Shown: one piece after another, positions 25,332 to 33,507 of the stretch
How the letters are laid out: each line of letters begins with the position of its first letter
How positions within the stretch are numbered: position 1 is the stretch's first letter
Source: Hymenobacter armeniacus
GTDB lineage: Bacteria; Bacteroidota; Bacteroidia; Cytophagales; Hymenobacteraceae
Assembly: GCF_014699055.1 (NCBI RefSeq)
Contig: NZ_JACXAC010000010.1
Location: 1 to 54,168, forward strand
Reading direction: 5' to 3'
DNA length: 54,168 bases
Notes under the pieces: model-generated
Seen by the model: only the letters and a program-made list of their open reading frames with translations
Databases searched by the model: none
Told to the model about the DNA's origin: nothing
Program-made: the position numbers and the translations under genes

Positions 25332-28300
25332 ATGAAGCTATTTCTACTTGTAGCTGCGGGCGTGCTGCAACTGGGTTTCGGCACCGCGGCCACGGCCCAT
25401 ACCACGCCCCCTACCCGCCCCGAGCGCACGCTGGAATTTGTGGAAAACAAAGGCCAGTGGGACGAGCGCGCCCGCTACGTGGCCGCCCTGCCCGGCGGCC
25501 GGCTCTTTGCCGAGCCCGACGGCCTCACGTTCTCGTTGCTGGCCAGTGGCAGCCTCGACCGCCCTGGCCACGGCGCCCACAAAGAGCGCCGCCCCGCCGC
25601 CGACAGCCTGCTGCACGGCCACGCCCTCACGCTGCGCTTCGAGGGCGCGGCCCCGGCCACCATCACGCCCGCCGAGGCCACCGAGGAGCGGCGCAACTAC
25701 TTCCTGGGCCAGGACCCCACGCACTGGGCCACCGGCGTGCGTGGCTTCCGCGAGTTGCGCTACGCGGGCCTGTGGCCCGGCGTGAACGCCCGCGTGTATG
25801 AAAGCACCGACCAGCACTTAGAATACGACTTTGAAGTGGCGCCCGGCGCCCGCCCCGAGGCCATTGCCCTGCGCCACGACGGCGCCACGGGCCTGACGCT
25901 GGATGCCGAAGGCAACCTGCTGGTGCGCACCAGCGTGGGCACCCTTGTGGAGCGCGCCCCGCAAGCCTGGCAAACCACCGCCCGCGGCCGACGCCGGGCC
26001 GTGGCCTGCCGCTACATGCTGACCGACGGCACCGTGCGCTTTGCCCTAGGCCGCTACGACCAGAAATTGCCGCTCGTCATCGACCCCGTGGTGGTGTTTG
26101 CCAGCTATACCGGCTCGACGGCCGACAACTGGGGCTTCACGGCCACCTACGATACGCAGGGCAACCTCTACTCCGGCGGCATCGTGTTTTCGCTGGGCTA
26201 CCCGGCCAGCCCGGGCGCTTTCCGCACGCAGTTTTCGGGCGTCATCGACATCGGCGTGATTAAGTACCAAACCAGCGTGAGCGGGCCCGCCGCGCGGGTG
26301 TGGGCCTCCTACATCGGCGGCGGCAACGCCGACTTTCCCACGAGCCTGGTGGTGAACAGCCAGGGCGAGCTGTTGCTGCTGGGCGCCAGCTCCAGCAACA
26401 ACTACCCGACCACCGCGGGAGCGTTGCAACGCACATTCAATCAAGGCTTTTACACCGACCCCTACGGCTACGGCTTCGATTACGCCCTGCCCAACGGCTC
26501 CGATTTGGTGATAACCCGCTTCAACGCCAACGGCACGGGACTGGTGGGCTCGACCTACCTCGGAGGCTCGGGCAACGAGGGCGTGCTGCCCCTGAACGTG
26601 AACACCACCGCCCAGCTGGCCCACAACTACGGCGACCCGTTTCGGGGCGACATTCTGGTGGACGCGGCCGACAACGTGTACGTGGCCAGCAACACGTCTT
26701 CCAGTGATTTCCCGCTGGCCCGGGGCTTTAACACGACCTACCGGGGCGGCGCCACCGACGGCCTCGTGCTCAAGCTCAACCCCACCCTCACGGCCCTTAC
26801 CTGGGGCAGCTACCTGGGCGGGGGCGCTTCCGATGCCGCGTATTCCATTCAGGTGGAGCCCACGAGCGGCGACGTGTACGTGACCGGCGGCACGCTAAGC
26901 TCCAACTTTCCCACCACGGCCGGCAGCCTGCGCCCCGCGGCCCTGGGCGACGTCGACGGCTTTGTGGCCCGCATCAGCGCCAGCGGCACCGGTCTGCTGC
27001 GCGCCAGCTACCTGGGCACGCCGGCTTATGACCAAAGCTATTTTCTGCAATTGGGCACCGATGGCGGCGTGTACGTGCTGGGCCAGACCGCCGGGGCCTA
27101 CCCCACCACGCCCGGCCTGTTCGTCACGCCCAACGGCCGGCAGTTCATTCACAAGCTCGACCCCAACCTTGGCACCACGCAGCTGGCCACGGTATTCGGA
27201 AGCGGCCGCAACAGCATCGACCTCGACCCCACGGCCTTCCTCGTGGACCGCTGCGACCGAGTGTACGTGTGCGGCTGGGGCGGCGTGCTCAACGACAACC
27301 TCGGCGGCGGCGAGCCCTACCTGGCCCTGAACGGCACCACGGCCGGGCTGCCCGTCACGCCCGGCGCCCTGCAGCCCAACACCGACGCCAACGATTTTTA
27401 CCTGGTGCAATTTGCCGCGGGCCTGGGCAGCCTGGCCTACGCCACGTACTACGGCGACACCACCGGCACCGACGACCACGTGGACGGCGGCACGGCCCGC
27501 TTCGACCCGCGCGGGGTGGTGTACCAGGCGGTGTGCGCGTGCGGGTTTGGCTCGGGCTTTCCCATTCCGCCGGGGGCCAACACCTATTCCACCTTCAACC
27601 CCAGCGGCAACTGCAACAACGCCGCCTTTGTCTTCAACTTCGAACCCAGCATCGCCAACGCCGGCGCCGACCAGACGGTGTGCGCCACGGCCGGCCCCCA
27701 GCCCCTGGTGGGCAACCCCACGGGCGGCACCTGGAGCGGGCCGGGCGTGACGGGCAGCCTGGCCACGGGCTTTTTTTTCACGCCCTCGGCGGCGCTGGTG
27801 GGGGTGCAAAGCCTCACGTATACCGTGCTGAGCTCGGGGCTGTGCACCACCACCGGCACCCGCCGCGTGACCGTGACGGCGCCGCCCACGGTGGCCATCA
27901 CGGCGGCGCTGGCCAGCACTTACTGCACCCCGGGCATCAATAATCCTGCCCTGCCGGTGGTGCCCCTCACCGCCGCGCCCGCCGGCGGGGTGTGGAGCGG
28001 CTCGGGCGTCATCAACGGGGGCAGCACGGGATTTTACTTCAACCCCAACAGCGCGCCGGGCACCTACCAAGTCGTTTACACGCTGAGCGTGGGCGGCTGC
28101 GTGGTGCAGGACAGCCGCACCGTGGCCATCACCCGGCCGGTAGCGCCCGTGCTGCCCGCCGACACCGTGCTGTGCCCCGGCAGCACCCAGCGCTTTGCCC
28201 TGCGCGGCAGCCCGGCCGGCGGCGTCTGGACCGGCACGGGCGTAACGGGCAGCCCGGCCACGGGTTTCTTTTTCACACCGCCAGCGGGCTTTGTGGGCCC

Positions 28301-28871
28301 GGCCACGCTCAGCTACGCGGTGAGCAGCGGCGGGTGTTCGGCCTCGGCCACGCGGCGGGTGTCGGTGGCAGCGGTGCCCACGCTCACGGCTACGGCAGCG
28401 CCGGTGCCCTGCCCCGAAGCCCGCCTGGCGCCTCTCACGCTGCGCTTCACGGCCGGCGCACCGGCTGCGGGCACCAGCCTGAGCTGGGACTTTGGCGACG
28501 GCACGCAATCGACGGAAACTACGCCCACGCACACCTACACCACGCCGGGCAAGTACCAGCCCGTGGCACGCCTGCGCTACAACGGCGACCGATGCGAAAC
28601 CCAGCTGGCCCTGCCCGCGGTGACCGTGCTGCCGCGCAAAATCCCGAACATCATCACCCCCAACGGCGACCCGCTGAACGAGACGTTCAAGCTGGGCCCC
28701 GACTGCCCGCCGCGCCTGCAAATCTTCTCCCGCTGGGGCCAGAAAGTGTTTGAAGCCGCTGCCTACCGCGACGACTGGAGGGCCGACGGCCAGCCCGACG
28801 GCGTGTACTACTACCTCATCACCTACCCCGACGGCCGCCAGCTAAAAGGAATGGTGGAAGTGGTGAGGTAA
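25332..28871 (+). CDS. Tandem paralogue: giant secreted surface protein with T9SS type B sorting domain
   Basis: The gene encodes 1,179 residues from ATG 25332 (MKLFLLVAAGVLQLGFGTAA signal; the TTG at 25326 is unlikely). The architecture equals the preceding gene: FVENKGQWDERARYVAALPGGRLF module, SBBP-like repeats (STYLGGSGNEGV, SYLGGGASDAAYS), several GGTWSGPGV or GGVWSGSGV units, PKD (LSWDFGDGTQSTETTPTHTY) and a CHU_C terminus (IPNIITPNGDPLNETFK, FSRWGQKVFEAAAYRDDW, DGVYYYLI). Long blocks are nearly alignable with the upstream protein, for example VVYQAVCA and NSIDL.PTAFLVD, showing tandem duplication. The gene ends 12 nt from the convergent flippase gene. Expected surface-exposed, exported by T9SS; ligand unknown. 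Confidence 0.9.
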   Translation: MKLFLLVAAGVLQLGFGTAATAHTTPPTRPERTLEFVENKGQWDERARYVAALPGGRLFAEPDGLTFSLLASGSLDRPGHGAHKERRPAADSLLHGHALTLRFEGAAPATITPAEATEERRNYFLGQDPTHWATGVRGFRELRYAGLWPGVNARVYESTDQHLEYDFEVAPGARPEAIALRHDGATGLTLDAEGNLLVRTSVGTLVERAPQAWQTTARGRRRAVACRYMLTDGTVRFALGRYDQKLPLVIDPVVVFASYTGSTADNWGFTATYDTQGNLYSGGIVFSLGYPASPGAFRTQFSGVIDIGVIKYQTSVSGPAARVWASYIGGGNADFPTSLVVNSQGELLLLGASSSNNYPTTAGALQRTFNQGFYTDPYGYGFDYALPNGSDLVITRFNANGTGLVGSTYLGGSGNEGVLPLNVNTTAQLAHNYGDPFRGDILVDAADNVYVASNTSSSDFPLARGFNTTYRGGATDGLVLKLNPTLTALTWGSYLGGGASDAAYSIQVEPTSGDVYVTGGTLSSNFPTTAGSLRPAALGDVDGFVARISASGTGLLRASYLGTPAYDQSYFLQLGTDGGVYVLGQTAGAYPTTPGLFVTPNGRQFIHKLDPNLGTTQLATVFGSGRNSIDLDPTAFLVDRCDRVYVCGWGGVLNDNLGGGEPYLALNGTTAGLPVTPGALQPNTDANDFYLVQFAAGLGSLAYATYYGDTTGTDDHVDGGTARFDPRGVVYQAVCACGFGSGFPIPPGANTYSTFNPSGNCNNAAFVFNFEPSIANAGADQTVCATAGPQPLVGNPTGGTWSGPGVTGSLATGFFFTPSAALVGVQSLTYTVLSSGLCTTTGTRRVTVTAPPTVAITAALASTYCTPGINNPALPVVPLTAAPAGGVWSGSGVINGGSTGFYFNPNSAPGTYQVVYTLSVGGCVVQDSRTVAITRPVAPVLPADTVLCPGSTQRFALRGSPAGGVWTGTGVTGSPATGFFFTPPAGFVGPATLSYAVSSGGCSASATRRVSVAAVPTLTATAAPVPCPEARLAPLTLRFTAGAPAAGTSLSWDFGDGTQSTETTPTHTYTTPGKYQPVARLRYNGDRCETQLALPAVTVLPRKIPNIITPNGDPLNETFKLGPDCPPRLQIFSRWGQKVFEAAAYRDDWRADGQPDGVYYYLITYPDGRQLKGMVEVVR

Positions 28872-28882
28872 GGGTAAACAGC

Positions 28883-30154
28883 TCATTTGGCAAGGAGCAG
28901 CGGCAGGCGCTCTGCTAGCCAGCGCAAGTCGGCCGGGCCGGGCAACAGGTCCGGCCAAGTGGCGCCGATGGCGCGGCGGAAATGCGCCAGCAAGTACCCC
29001 GCCGTGGCCACGTAAGAAGCCGACATGCCCAGCGCCGCGCCCACCATGCCTAGGCGAGGCACCAGCAGCAGGCAGGCCGGCACCGTCACGGCCAGGCCCA
29101 GCAGGGCGGCGCGGTTGTTCACGCCATACCGCGCCGTGCCGCTGAAGTAGGAACTGGCCTGCATGGCGGCCCCGTAGGCCAGAATGCCGGGTGCCAGCGC
29201 CAGAATAACGCCGTGCGCCGCCCCAAACTCCGGTCCGAAACACGCCGCCAGCCAGGCCGTGGGCACGGCCGCCAGCACCAGCACCGCGCCCGCCGTGGCC
29301 AGCAGCGTAAGCCGGCTGCCGCGCAGGGCCGCGTGGGTTTGCTCGCGCTGGTTGGCGGCGTTCACCAGCGCCACGTACTGAATGAGGGCCGTGCTGCGCG
29401 GTATCAGCCAGATGGCCTCGGCCAGGGCCACCCCCACCGACAGCACGCCCAGCGCCCGGGCACTGGCCAGGTACGCCACCGCGTAGTAGCCAAAGCGGTA
29501 GTTGGCGAAGGTGAGCAGGTTGGAAAAATGCGCCCCCCGGCTGTGGCGGGCCAGCTCGCGGGCCACTGCCCGGCGGCGGGCCCGGCGGCTGCCCCAGGCA
29601 TCGGGCAGGCGCAGCAGCAGCCCCAGGCTGAGCAGCCAGGGCAGGCCGTAAGCTAGGTAGTTGGCGTAGTAGTAGGCGCGCACCTCCAGCCAATGGGCCG
29701 CGGCAAATGCCAGCGCCAGCGCCAGCGCCAGCAGCGCGGCCTGGGCCGTTGTGAGCACGTTATACGCCTGCTCGTGCTTGCGCCCCAGCAGCAGAAACAG
29801 GTTGATGGACAGCAGCACCTGCACCAGCGTCACGGCCGCCAGGTGCAGCACGTAGGCGGCCGGCACCGGCCGCAGCAAGCCCACCACTGCGGCCCCGCCT
29901 CCGCTCACCACCACGGCCCAGCCGTAGGCCGGCAGCAGCAGGTGCCAGGCATTGCGGCGCGGCACGAGGTATATCAGCGACGAGCCGCCCACCAGCCCGG
30001 CCAGCAGCACCAACCCCGACATATCGGTGAAAAACAGGCTGACCTGCCCGCGCCCCGCGGCCCCCAGGTAGCGTGCCGTGAGCCACACCACCGCAAAGCT
30101 GAGCCCCGCCGTGAGCACGCGCGCCGCAAAATGCTGAAGAATGCGTTTGAACAT
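28883..30154 (-). CDS. Polysaccharide flippase (Wzx / MOP superfamily)
   Basis: The gene encodes 423 residues from ATG 30154. Upstream in-frame codons to 30196 add an unlikely polar leader. About 12 hydrophobic helices span the protein. The N-terminus FKRILQHFAARVLTAGLSFAVVWLTARYLG..GRGQ and the GVLSVGVALAEAIWLIPRSTALIQY segment fit the oligosaccharide-flippase branch of the MOP family, which moves lipid-linked glycans from the cytoplasmic to the outer face of the inner membrane. It lies 76 nt downstream of a glycosyltransferase on the same strand, so the two probably act on the same surface polysaccharide. No polymerase or ligase is nearby, so this is not a full capsule locus. Confidence 0.85.
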   Translation of the reverse strand: MFKRILQHFAARVLTAGLSFAVVWLTARYLGAAGRGQVSLFFTDMSGLVLLAGLVGGSSLIYLVPRRNAWHLLLPAYGWAVVVSGGGAAVVGLLRPVPAAYVLHLAAVTLVQVLLSINLFLLLGRKHEQAYNVLTTAQAALLALALALAFAAAHWLEVRAYYYANYLAYGLPWLLSLGLLLRLPDAWGSRRARRRAVARELARHSRGAHFSNLLTFANYRFGYYAVAYLASARALGVLSVGVALAEAIWLIPRSTALIQYVALVNAANQREQTHAALRGSRLTLLATAGAVLVLAAVPTAWLAACFGPEFGAAHGVILALAPGILAYGAAMQASSYFSGTARYGVNNRAALLGLAVTVPACLLLVPRLGMVGAALGMSASYVATAGYLLAHFRRAIGATWPDLLPGPADLRWLAERLPLLLAK

Positions 30155-30230
30155 GGGCTCTTTTTCAGGCCACGAAAGAACAACAGAAACCCCCACTCCC
30201 CGCCGCTGCGGAGGCAGGAGGTGCGGCGCT

Positions 30231-31448
30231 TCAGCGGCCCAGGGCCCGGCGATACAACTCGCCGAACTGCCGCCCCACCGCCTCTACCCCAAAGCGGCTG
30301 TTTACCGCCGCGGCCAGTGCGGCTGCGTCCGTCGGCTGGGTTTCGGCACGGGCCAGCAGCTGGCCGAGGGCCGTAGCCAGGGCCGCCTCGTCGCCGGCCG
30401 GCACCAGGTGGCCAAACGGGCTGCCCTCGGGCACCAGCTCGGGCACGCCGCCCACGCGGGTGGCCACCACCGGCAAGCCGCTGGCCTGCGCCTCAATGAG
30501 CACGCAAGGCAGGTTCTCGACGTTGGAAAACAACACGAAGCCGGTGGCCTGCCGCATTTCGGCCGCCACCGCCGGATGGGCCAGCTTGCCCAGAAACACC
30601 ACCGTGCCATCGGCCAGCAAGCCCAGGCCGGCGGCCTGCTGGCGCACCTGAGCTTCGTCGGGGCCGTAGCCGGCAATGCGCAGGCGCAGGCCCGGCCAGG
30701 CGGCGCGCAGGCCGGCCACCGCCCGCAGCAGCCCGCACAGGTTTTTGGCCGCTTCGTTGAAGGCCGCCACGTGCAGCAGGGTGCGCGCCGGCCGCGGCGC
30801 GGCAAGGTTGCCGGGATGAAACAGCGCGGTATCCACCACGTTTGGTATCACCGCCGAAACCGAATTGTGGGCCCCCAGCGCGGCCAGGGCGTCGCGCAGG
30901 TTGGCGCTCACCGTGTGCAGGGCCGCCGCCCGGCGCACCACGGCCGCCGTCAGCCAGCGGCGCAGGCCCGATATGCTGGCCGCGCGCGGCGGCAGGTAGC
31001 GCGTCCAGTGCTCCGTCACGATGAACGGGACGCCGCGCACCGCCCGCAACGCCCAGGCAAACAGCCCCGTGCGCAGCAGCACGTGCACGTGCACCAGGTC
31101 GGGTCGCTGGCCGGCCCAGTGCCGCCGCAGCTGCCGGCAGCCGCGCAGCAGGCACCAGTAGTACAGCAGCAGCTTCAGCGGCTTGTCGAGTAAGGCTAGG
31201 CCGGTGGGCGTAGCGCGGTAGTAATAGCGCAGCGTGGGCCAGGGGCCGCCGAAGTCCTCCTCGGCCTCAATCAGACGCGGAATGGGGCCGCGCGCCACGG
31301 CCGCAAACAGCACGGCGCCTTCCACTCCGCCGTGCGCCGCAATGGCGGCCACGTGCCGGCCCACAAAGTCGCCGTCCTGGTCGTCGTAGCGGTTGGGATA
31401 CCACTTGGGCAGGTGCAGAACGCGGAGCGGTTTCAAGGGAGGACGCAA
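30231..31448 (-). CDS. GT4-type glycosyltransferase
   Basis: The gene encodes 405 residues. The visible start is TTG 31448; a second TTG at 31436 is possible, and both leave the N-terminal RVLHLPKWYPNRYDDQDGDFVGRHV motif intact. GT-B fold: HVHVLLRTGLFAW, IVTEHW, HTVSANLRDAL and VIPNVVDTALFHPG in the first half. The second half has LLHVAAFNEAAKNL and the donor-binding EX7E signature in SNVENLPCVLIEAQASG followed by LPVVATRVGG. It likely adds a sugar from an NDP-sugar to a lipid-linked glycan at the cytoplasmic membrane. The linked flippase suggests export of the product. Acceptor and sugar cannot be told from sequence. Confidence 0.9.
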   Translation of the reverse strand: MRPPLKPLRVLHLPKWYPNRYDDQDGDFVGRHVAAIAAHGGVEGAVLFAAVARGPIPRLIEAEEDFGGPWPTLRYYYRATPTGLALLDKPLKLLLYYWCLLRGCRQLRRHWAGQRPDLVHVHVLLRTGLFAWALRAVRGVPFIVTEHWTRYLPPRAASISGLRRWLTAAVVRRAAALHTVSANLRDALAALGAHNSVSAVIPNVVDTALFHPGNLAAPRPARTLLHVAAFNEAAKNLCGLLRAVAGLRAAWPGLRLRIAGYGPDEAQVRQQAAGLGLLADGTVVFLGKLAHPAVAAEMRQATGFVLFSNVENLPCVLIEAQASGLPVVATRVGGVPELVPEGSPFGHLVPAGDEAALATALGQLLARAETQPTDAAALAAAVNSRFGVEAVGRQFGELYRRALGR

Positions 31449-31666
31449 AAAGAGGCGCGGCGAATTTGCTACAAAGTACGGCCGGGGCCCTTACTCATTT
31501 TCTGCCGCCGATGCGCCCCGCTGTATCAAAAGCGCCACCGGGCGCTTGCGCGGCCGGAGTTGCATGCTGCGCTGGCCGTTACCTTCGTCATTGCTTGTTA
31601 ACGCGCCGGTGGCGTATTTCCCCGAAGGACTGCGGCCTCCCTGGCGCCGCTTATTTACTTGATACC

Positions 31667-32566
31667 ATGCTCATTTCCATGACCGGCTACGGCCAGGCCC
31701 ACCGCGAAACCGATACTTACACGGCCACCGTCGAACTGCGGTCGGTGAACTCCAAAACCCTCGACCTGACCCTGCGCCTGCCCCGCTTCCTGATGCCGCA
31801 CGAGCTGGAAATCCGCAACGCGGTGGCCAAAGCCCTCCTACGCGGCAAGGTGAACCTGAACCTCGATTTTATGCGCCCGGCCGCCGCCCGCGCCGCCACC
31901 ACGCTCAACAAAGAAGCCCTCGTAGCGGCCTTCTACGAGCTGAAAGCCGTGGCCGCCGGCTTGGGCGTGCCCGCCGGTGAGGAAACGCTGCTGGCCGCCT
32001 TGCGCCTGCCCGGCGTCATCCCCACGGCCTCCGAAGTGCGCGATGCCGAGCCCGCCGCCGAAGAAATCACCTGGCCCGAGCTGCAGCCGCTGCTCACCGA
32101 GGCCCTGGCCGCCATGCAGCAGTTCCGGCAGGACGAAGGCCAGACGCTGACCACCGAAATCCTGGGCTACGTGGCCACCATCCGGCAGCAGCTGGCGGCC
32201 GTGGAGCTGCACGACCCCGCCCGCATCGAGCACGTGCGCCAGCGCCTAGCCAGCCATTTGGCCGAGCTCACCAGCCACGAGCAGTTCAACGCCACGCGCT
32301 TCGAGCAGGAGGTGCTGTACTACATCGAAAAGCTCGACATTGCCGAAGAAAAAGTGCGCTTAGCCGCTCACCTGGCCTATTTTGAAGAAGCCGCCCACCA
32401 GCCCGACGAAGCCGTGGGCAAAAAGCTGGGCTTCCTGGCCCAGGAAATCGGCCGCGAAATCAACACCATCGGCTCCAAGGCCAACGATGCCACCGTGCAG
32501 CACCTGGTGGTGGGCATGAAGGAGGAATTGGAAAAAATAAAAGAGCAGCTCAACAACATTCTTTAG
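31667..32566 (+). CDS. YicC/YloC-family endoribonuclease
   Basis: The gene encodes 299 residues from ATG 31667. The frame is open further upstream, but MLISMTGYGQA is the standard family N-terminus. Conserved blocks are VELRSVNSKTLDLTLRLP, a central helical region, RFEQEVLYYIEKLDIAEEKVRL..H, GKKLGFLAQEIGREINTIGSKAND and the final VVGMKEELEKIKEQLNNIL. YicC and YloC are RNases that cleave RNA internally; E. coli YicC has been linked to small-RNA turnover. The neighbours give no functional hint. An in-frame product of the upstream 200 nt is not supported. Confidence 0.93.
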   Translation: MLISMTGYGQAHRETDTYTATVELRSVNSKTLDLTLRLPRFLMPHELEIRNAVAKALLRGKVNLNLDFMRPAAARAATTLNKEALVAAFYELKAVAAGLGVPAGEETLLAALRLPGVIPTASEVRDAEPAAEEITWPELQPLLTEALAAMQQFRQDEGQTLTTEILGYVATIRQQLAAVELHDPARIEHVRQRLASHLAELTSHEQFNATRFEQEVLYYIEKLDIAEEKVRLAAHLAYFEEAAHQPDEAVGKKLGFLAQEIGREINTIGSKANDATVQHLVVGMKEELEKIKEQLNNIL

Positions 32567-32903
32567 CCACCCATTGCAGTGGCAGTGGAGTAAGTTACGT
32601 TCGCCGGGAAAGCAGCCTCATTCATCGAAAATCAGGCTTAAATTGAATTATATTAATAAAATTTACAATACAACAAATGAAAAAACAGCAAGTCCAGTAG
32701 CTGGCAGAGCTTTTGACCAGCTACTTTGGCACGGCCTCAACTAGCCGAATGTTAGCACTTTATTGGATTAGTGCCATGCCCTGTTTTCATTTGTAGAAAA
32801 ATTTTTCTGATATTTGAAAGTTCAAAGTTGGATATTTGATTATTGTATCTAACTTGGGTACTCAAATACCGTTTTAGTTACCACCCCCTATTCCGCCATT
32901 AGT
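32567..32903. other. AT-rich gap of 337 nt without a gene
   Basis: This gap is clearly richer in A and T than the surrounding genes. It holds one small hairpin (AGTAGCTGG 32696-32704 with CCAGCTACT 32717-32725) and two GATATTTG boxes (32809-32816 and about 32832-32839) that differ by one base from the -7 consensus; upstream TTG spacing is not ideal. A seven-codon ATG frame at about 32677 is not convincing. It probably contains the promoter of the next gene. Confidence 0.5.
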
Positions 32904-33440
32904 ATGAAATCTACATTTTTACTCTGTATTCTGGGGCTCTTTCTTACGGCTGCCCGGCCGCTATCCGAGATTGAGTTGGTGAAGAAACGCGTGCTCAGCG
33001 AGCGGGTGGAAATCCTGATTCCCAAGGGCTTTGAGGTGATGACCGAGCAGCAGATGGACTTTGCTTACGCCAAAGCCCAGAGCCGCCCGAGCGTGATTTT
33101 CACCAACAACAACCTCATCAGCCTGGCCTTCAACTACAGCGACAACGACGCCGACCAGGACATGGTCGACATCTACGCCGCTTCGTTTGGCAAGACTTAC
33201 CACAAGCAGTACAAAGACGCCACCTGGTTTGGCGACGGCGTCAAAAACATCAACAATCGCAAGGTGGGCTTCCTCGAGTTTATGAAGCCCGAAATGGGCC
33301 ACGAGGTGTACACGCTGGTGTTCTTCACCGACGTGGAAGGCAAGCTCATGATTTGCACCTTCAACTGCGCCGACCGCCAGAAGCCCGAGTGGGAGCCCAT
33401 TGCCAAGCAAATCATGCTTTCGCTGAAAGCCAAAGGTTAG
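32904..33440 (+). CDS. Small secreted protein of unknown function
   Basis: This 178-residue protein has a probable signal peptide MKSTFLLCILGLFLTAARP. The mature part begins with a charged helix (SEIELVKKRVLSERVEILIPKGFEVMTEQQ) and then alternates strands and helices: VIFTNNNLISLAFNYS, MVDIYAASFGKTY, GFLEFMKPEMGHEVYTLVFFTDVEGKLMICTFNC. It ends with WEPIAKQIMLSLKAK, resembling the end of DcrB/PsbP-like small secreted domains, where a final helix follows a phrase about fitting or moving substrate. No catalytic motif is seen. The gene stands alone behind an AT-rich promoter region and in front of a strong terminator. Confidence 0.7.
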   Translation: MKSTFLLCILGLFLTAARPLSEIELVKKRVLSERVEILIPKGFEVMTEQQMDFAYAKAQSRPSVIFTNNNLISLAFNYSDNDADQDMVDIYAASFGKTYHKQYKDATWFGDGVKNINNRKVGFLEFMKPEMGHEVYTLVFFTDVEGKLMICTFNCADRQKPEWEPIAKQIMLSLKAKG

Positions 33441-33465
33441 GCCGCCAGCAATGTATAACAGCCGA

Positions 33466-33507
33466 TAGTCGGCAGCCGAACGCAGGTTCGGCTGCCGACT
33501 ATTTTTT
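33466..33507 (+). terminator. Intrinsic terminator with 16-bp stem and T run
   Basis: TAGTCGGCAGCCGAAC (33466-33481) pairs exactly with GTTCGGCTGCCGACTA (33486-33501) around a 4-nt loop, followed by seven T residues. It ends the small secreted-protein gene, and the T run overlaps the stop of the convergent gene at 33499. Confidence 0.92.

Noticed and set aside
32677..32700. Seven-codon frame ATGAAAAAACAGCAAG...TAG in the AT-rich gap
   Set aside because: Too short, and no conserved codon run or leader context supports it.
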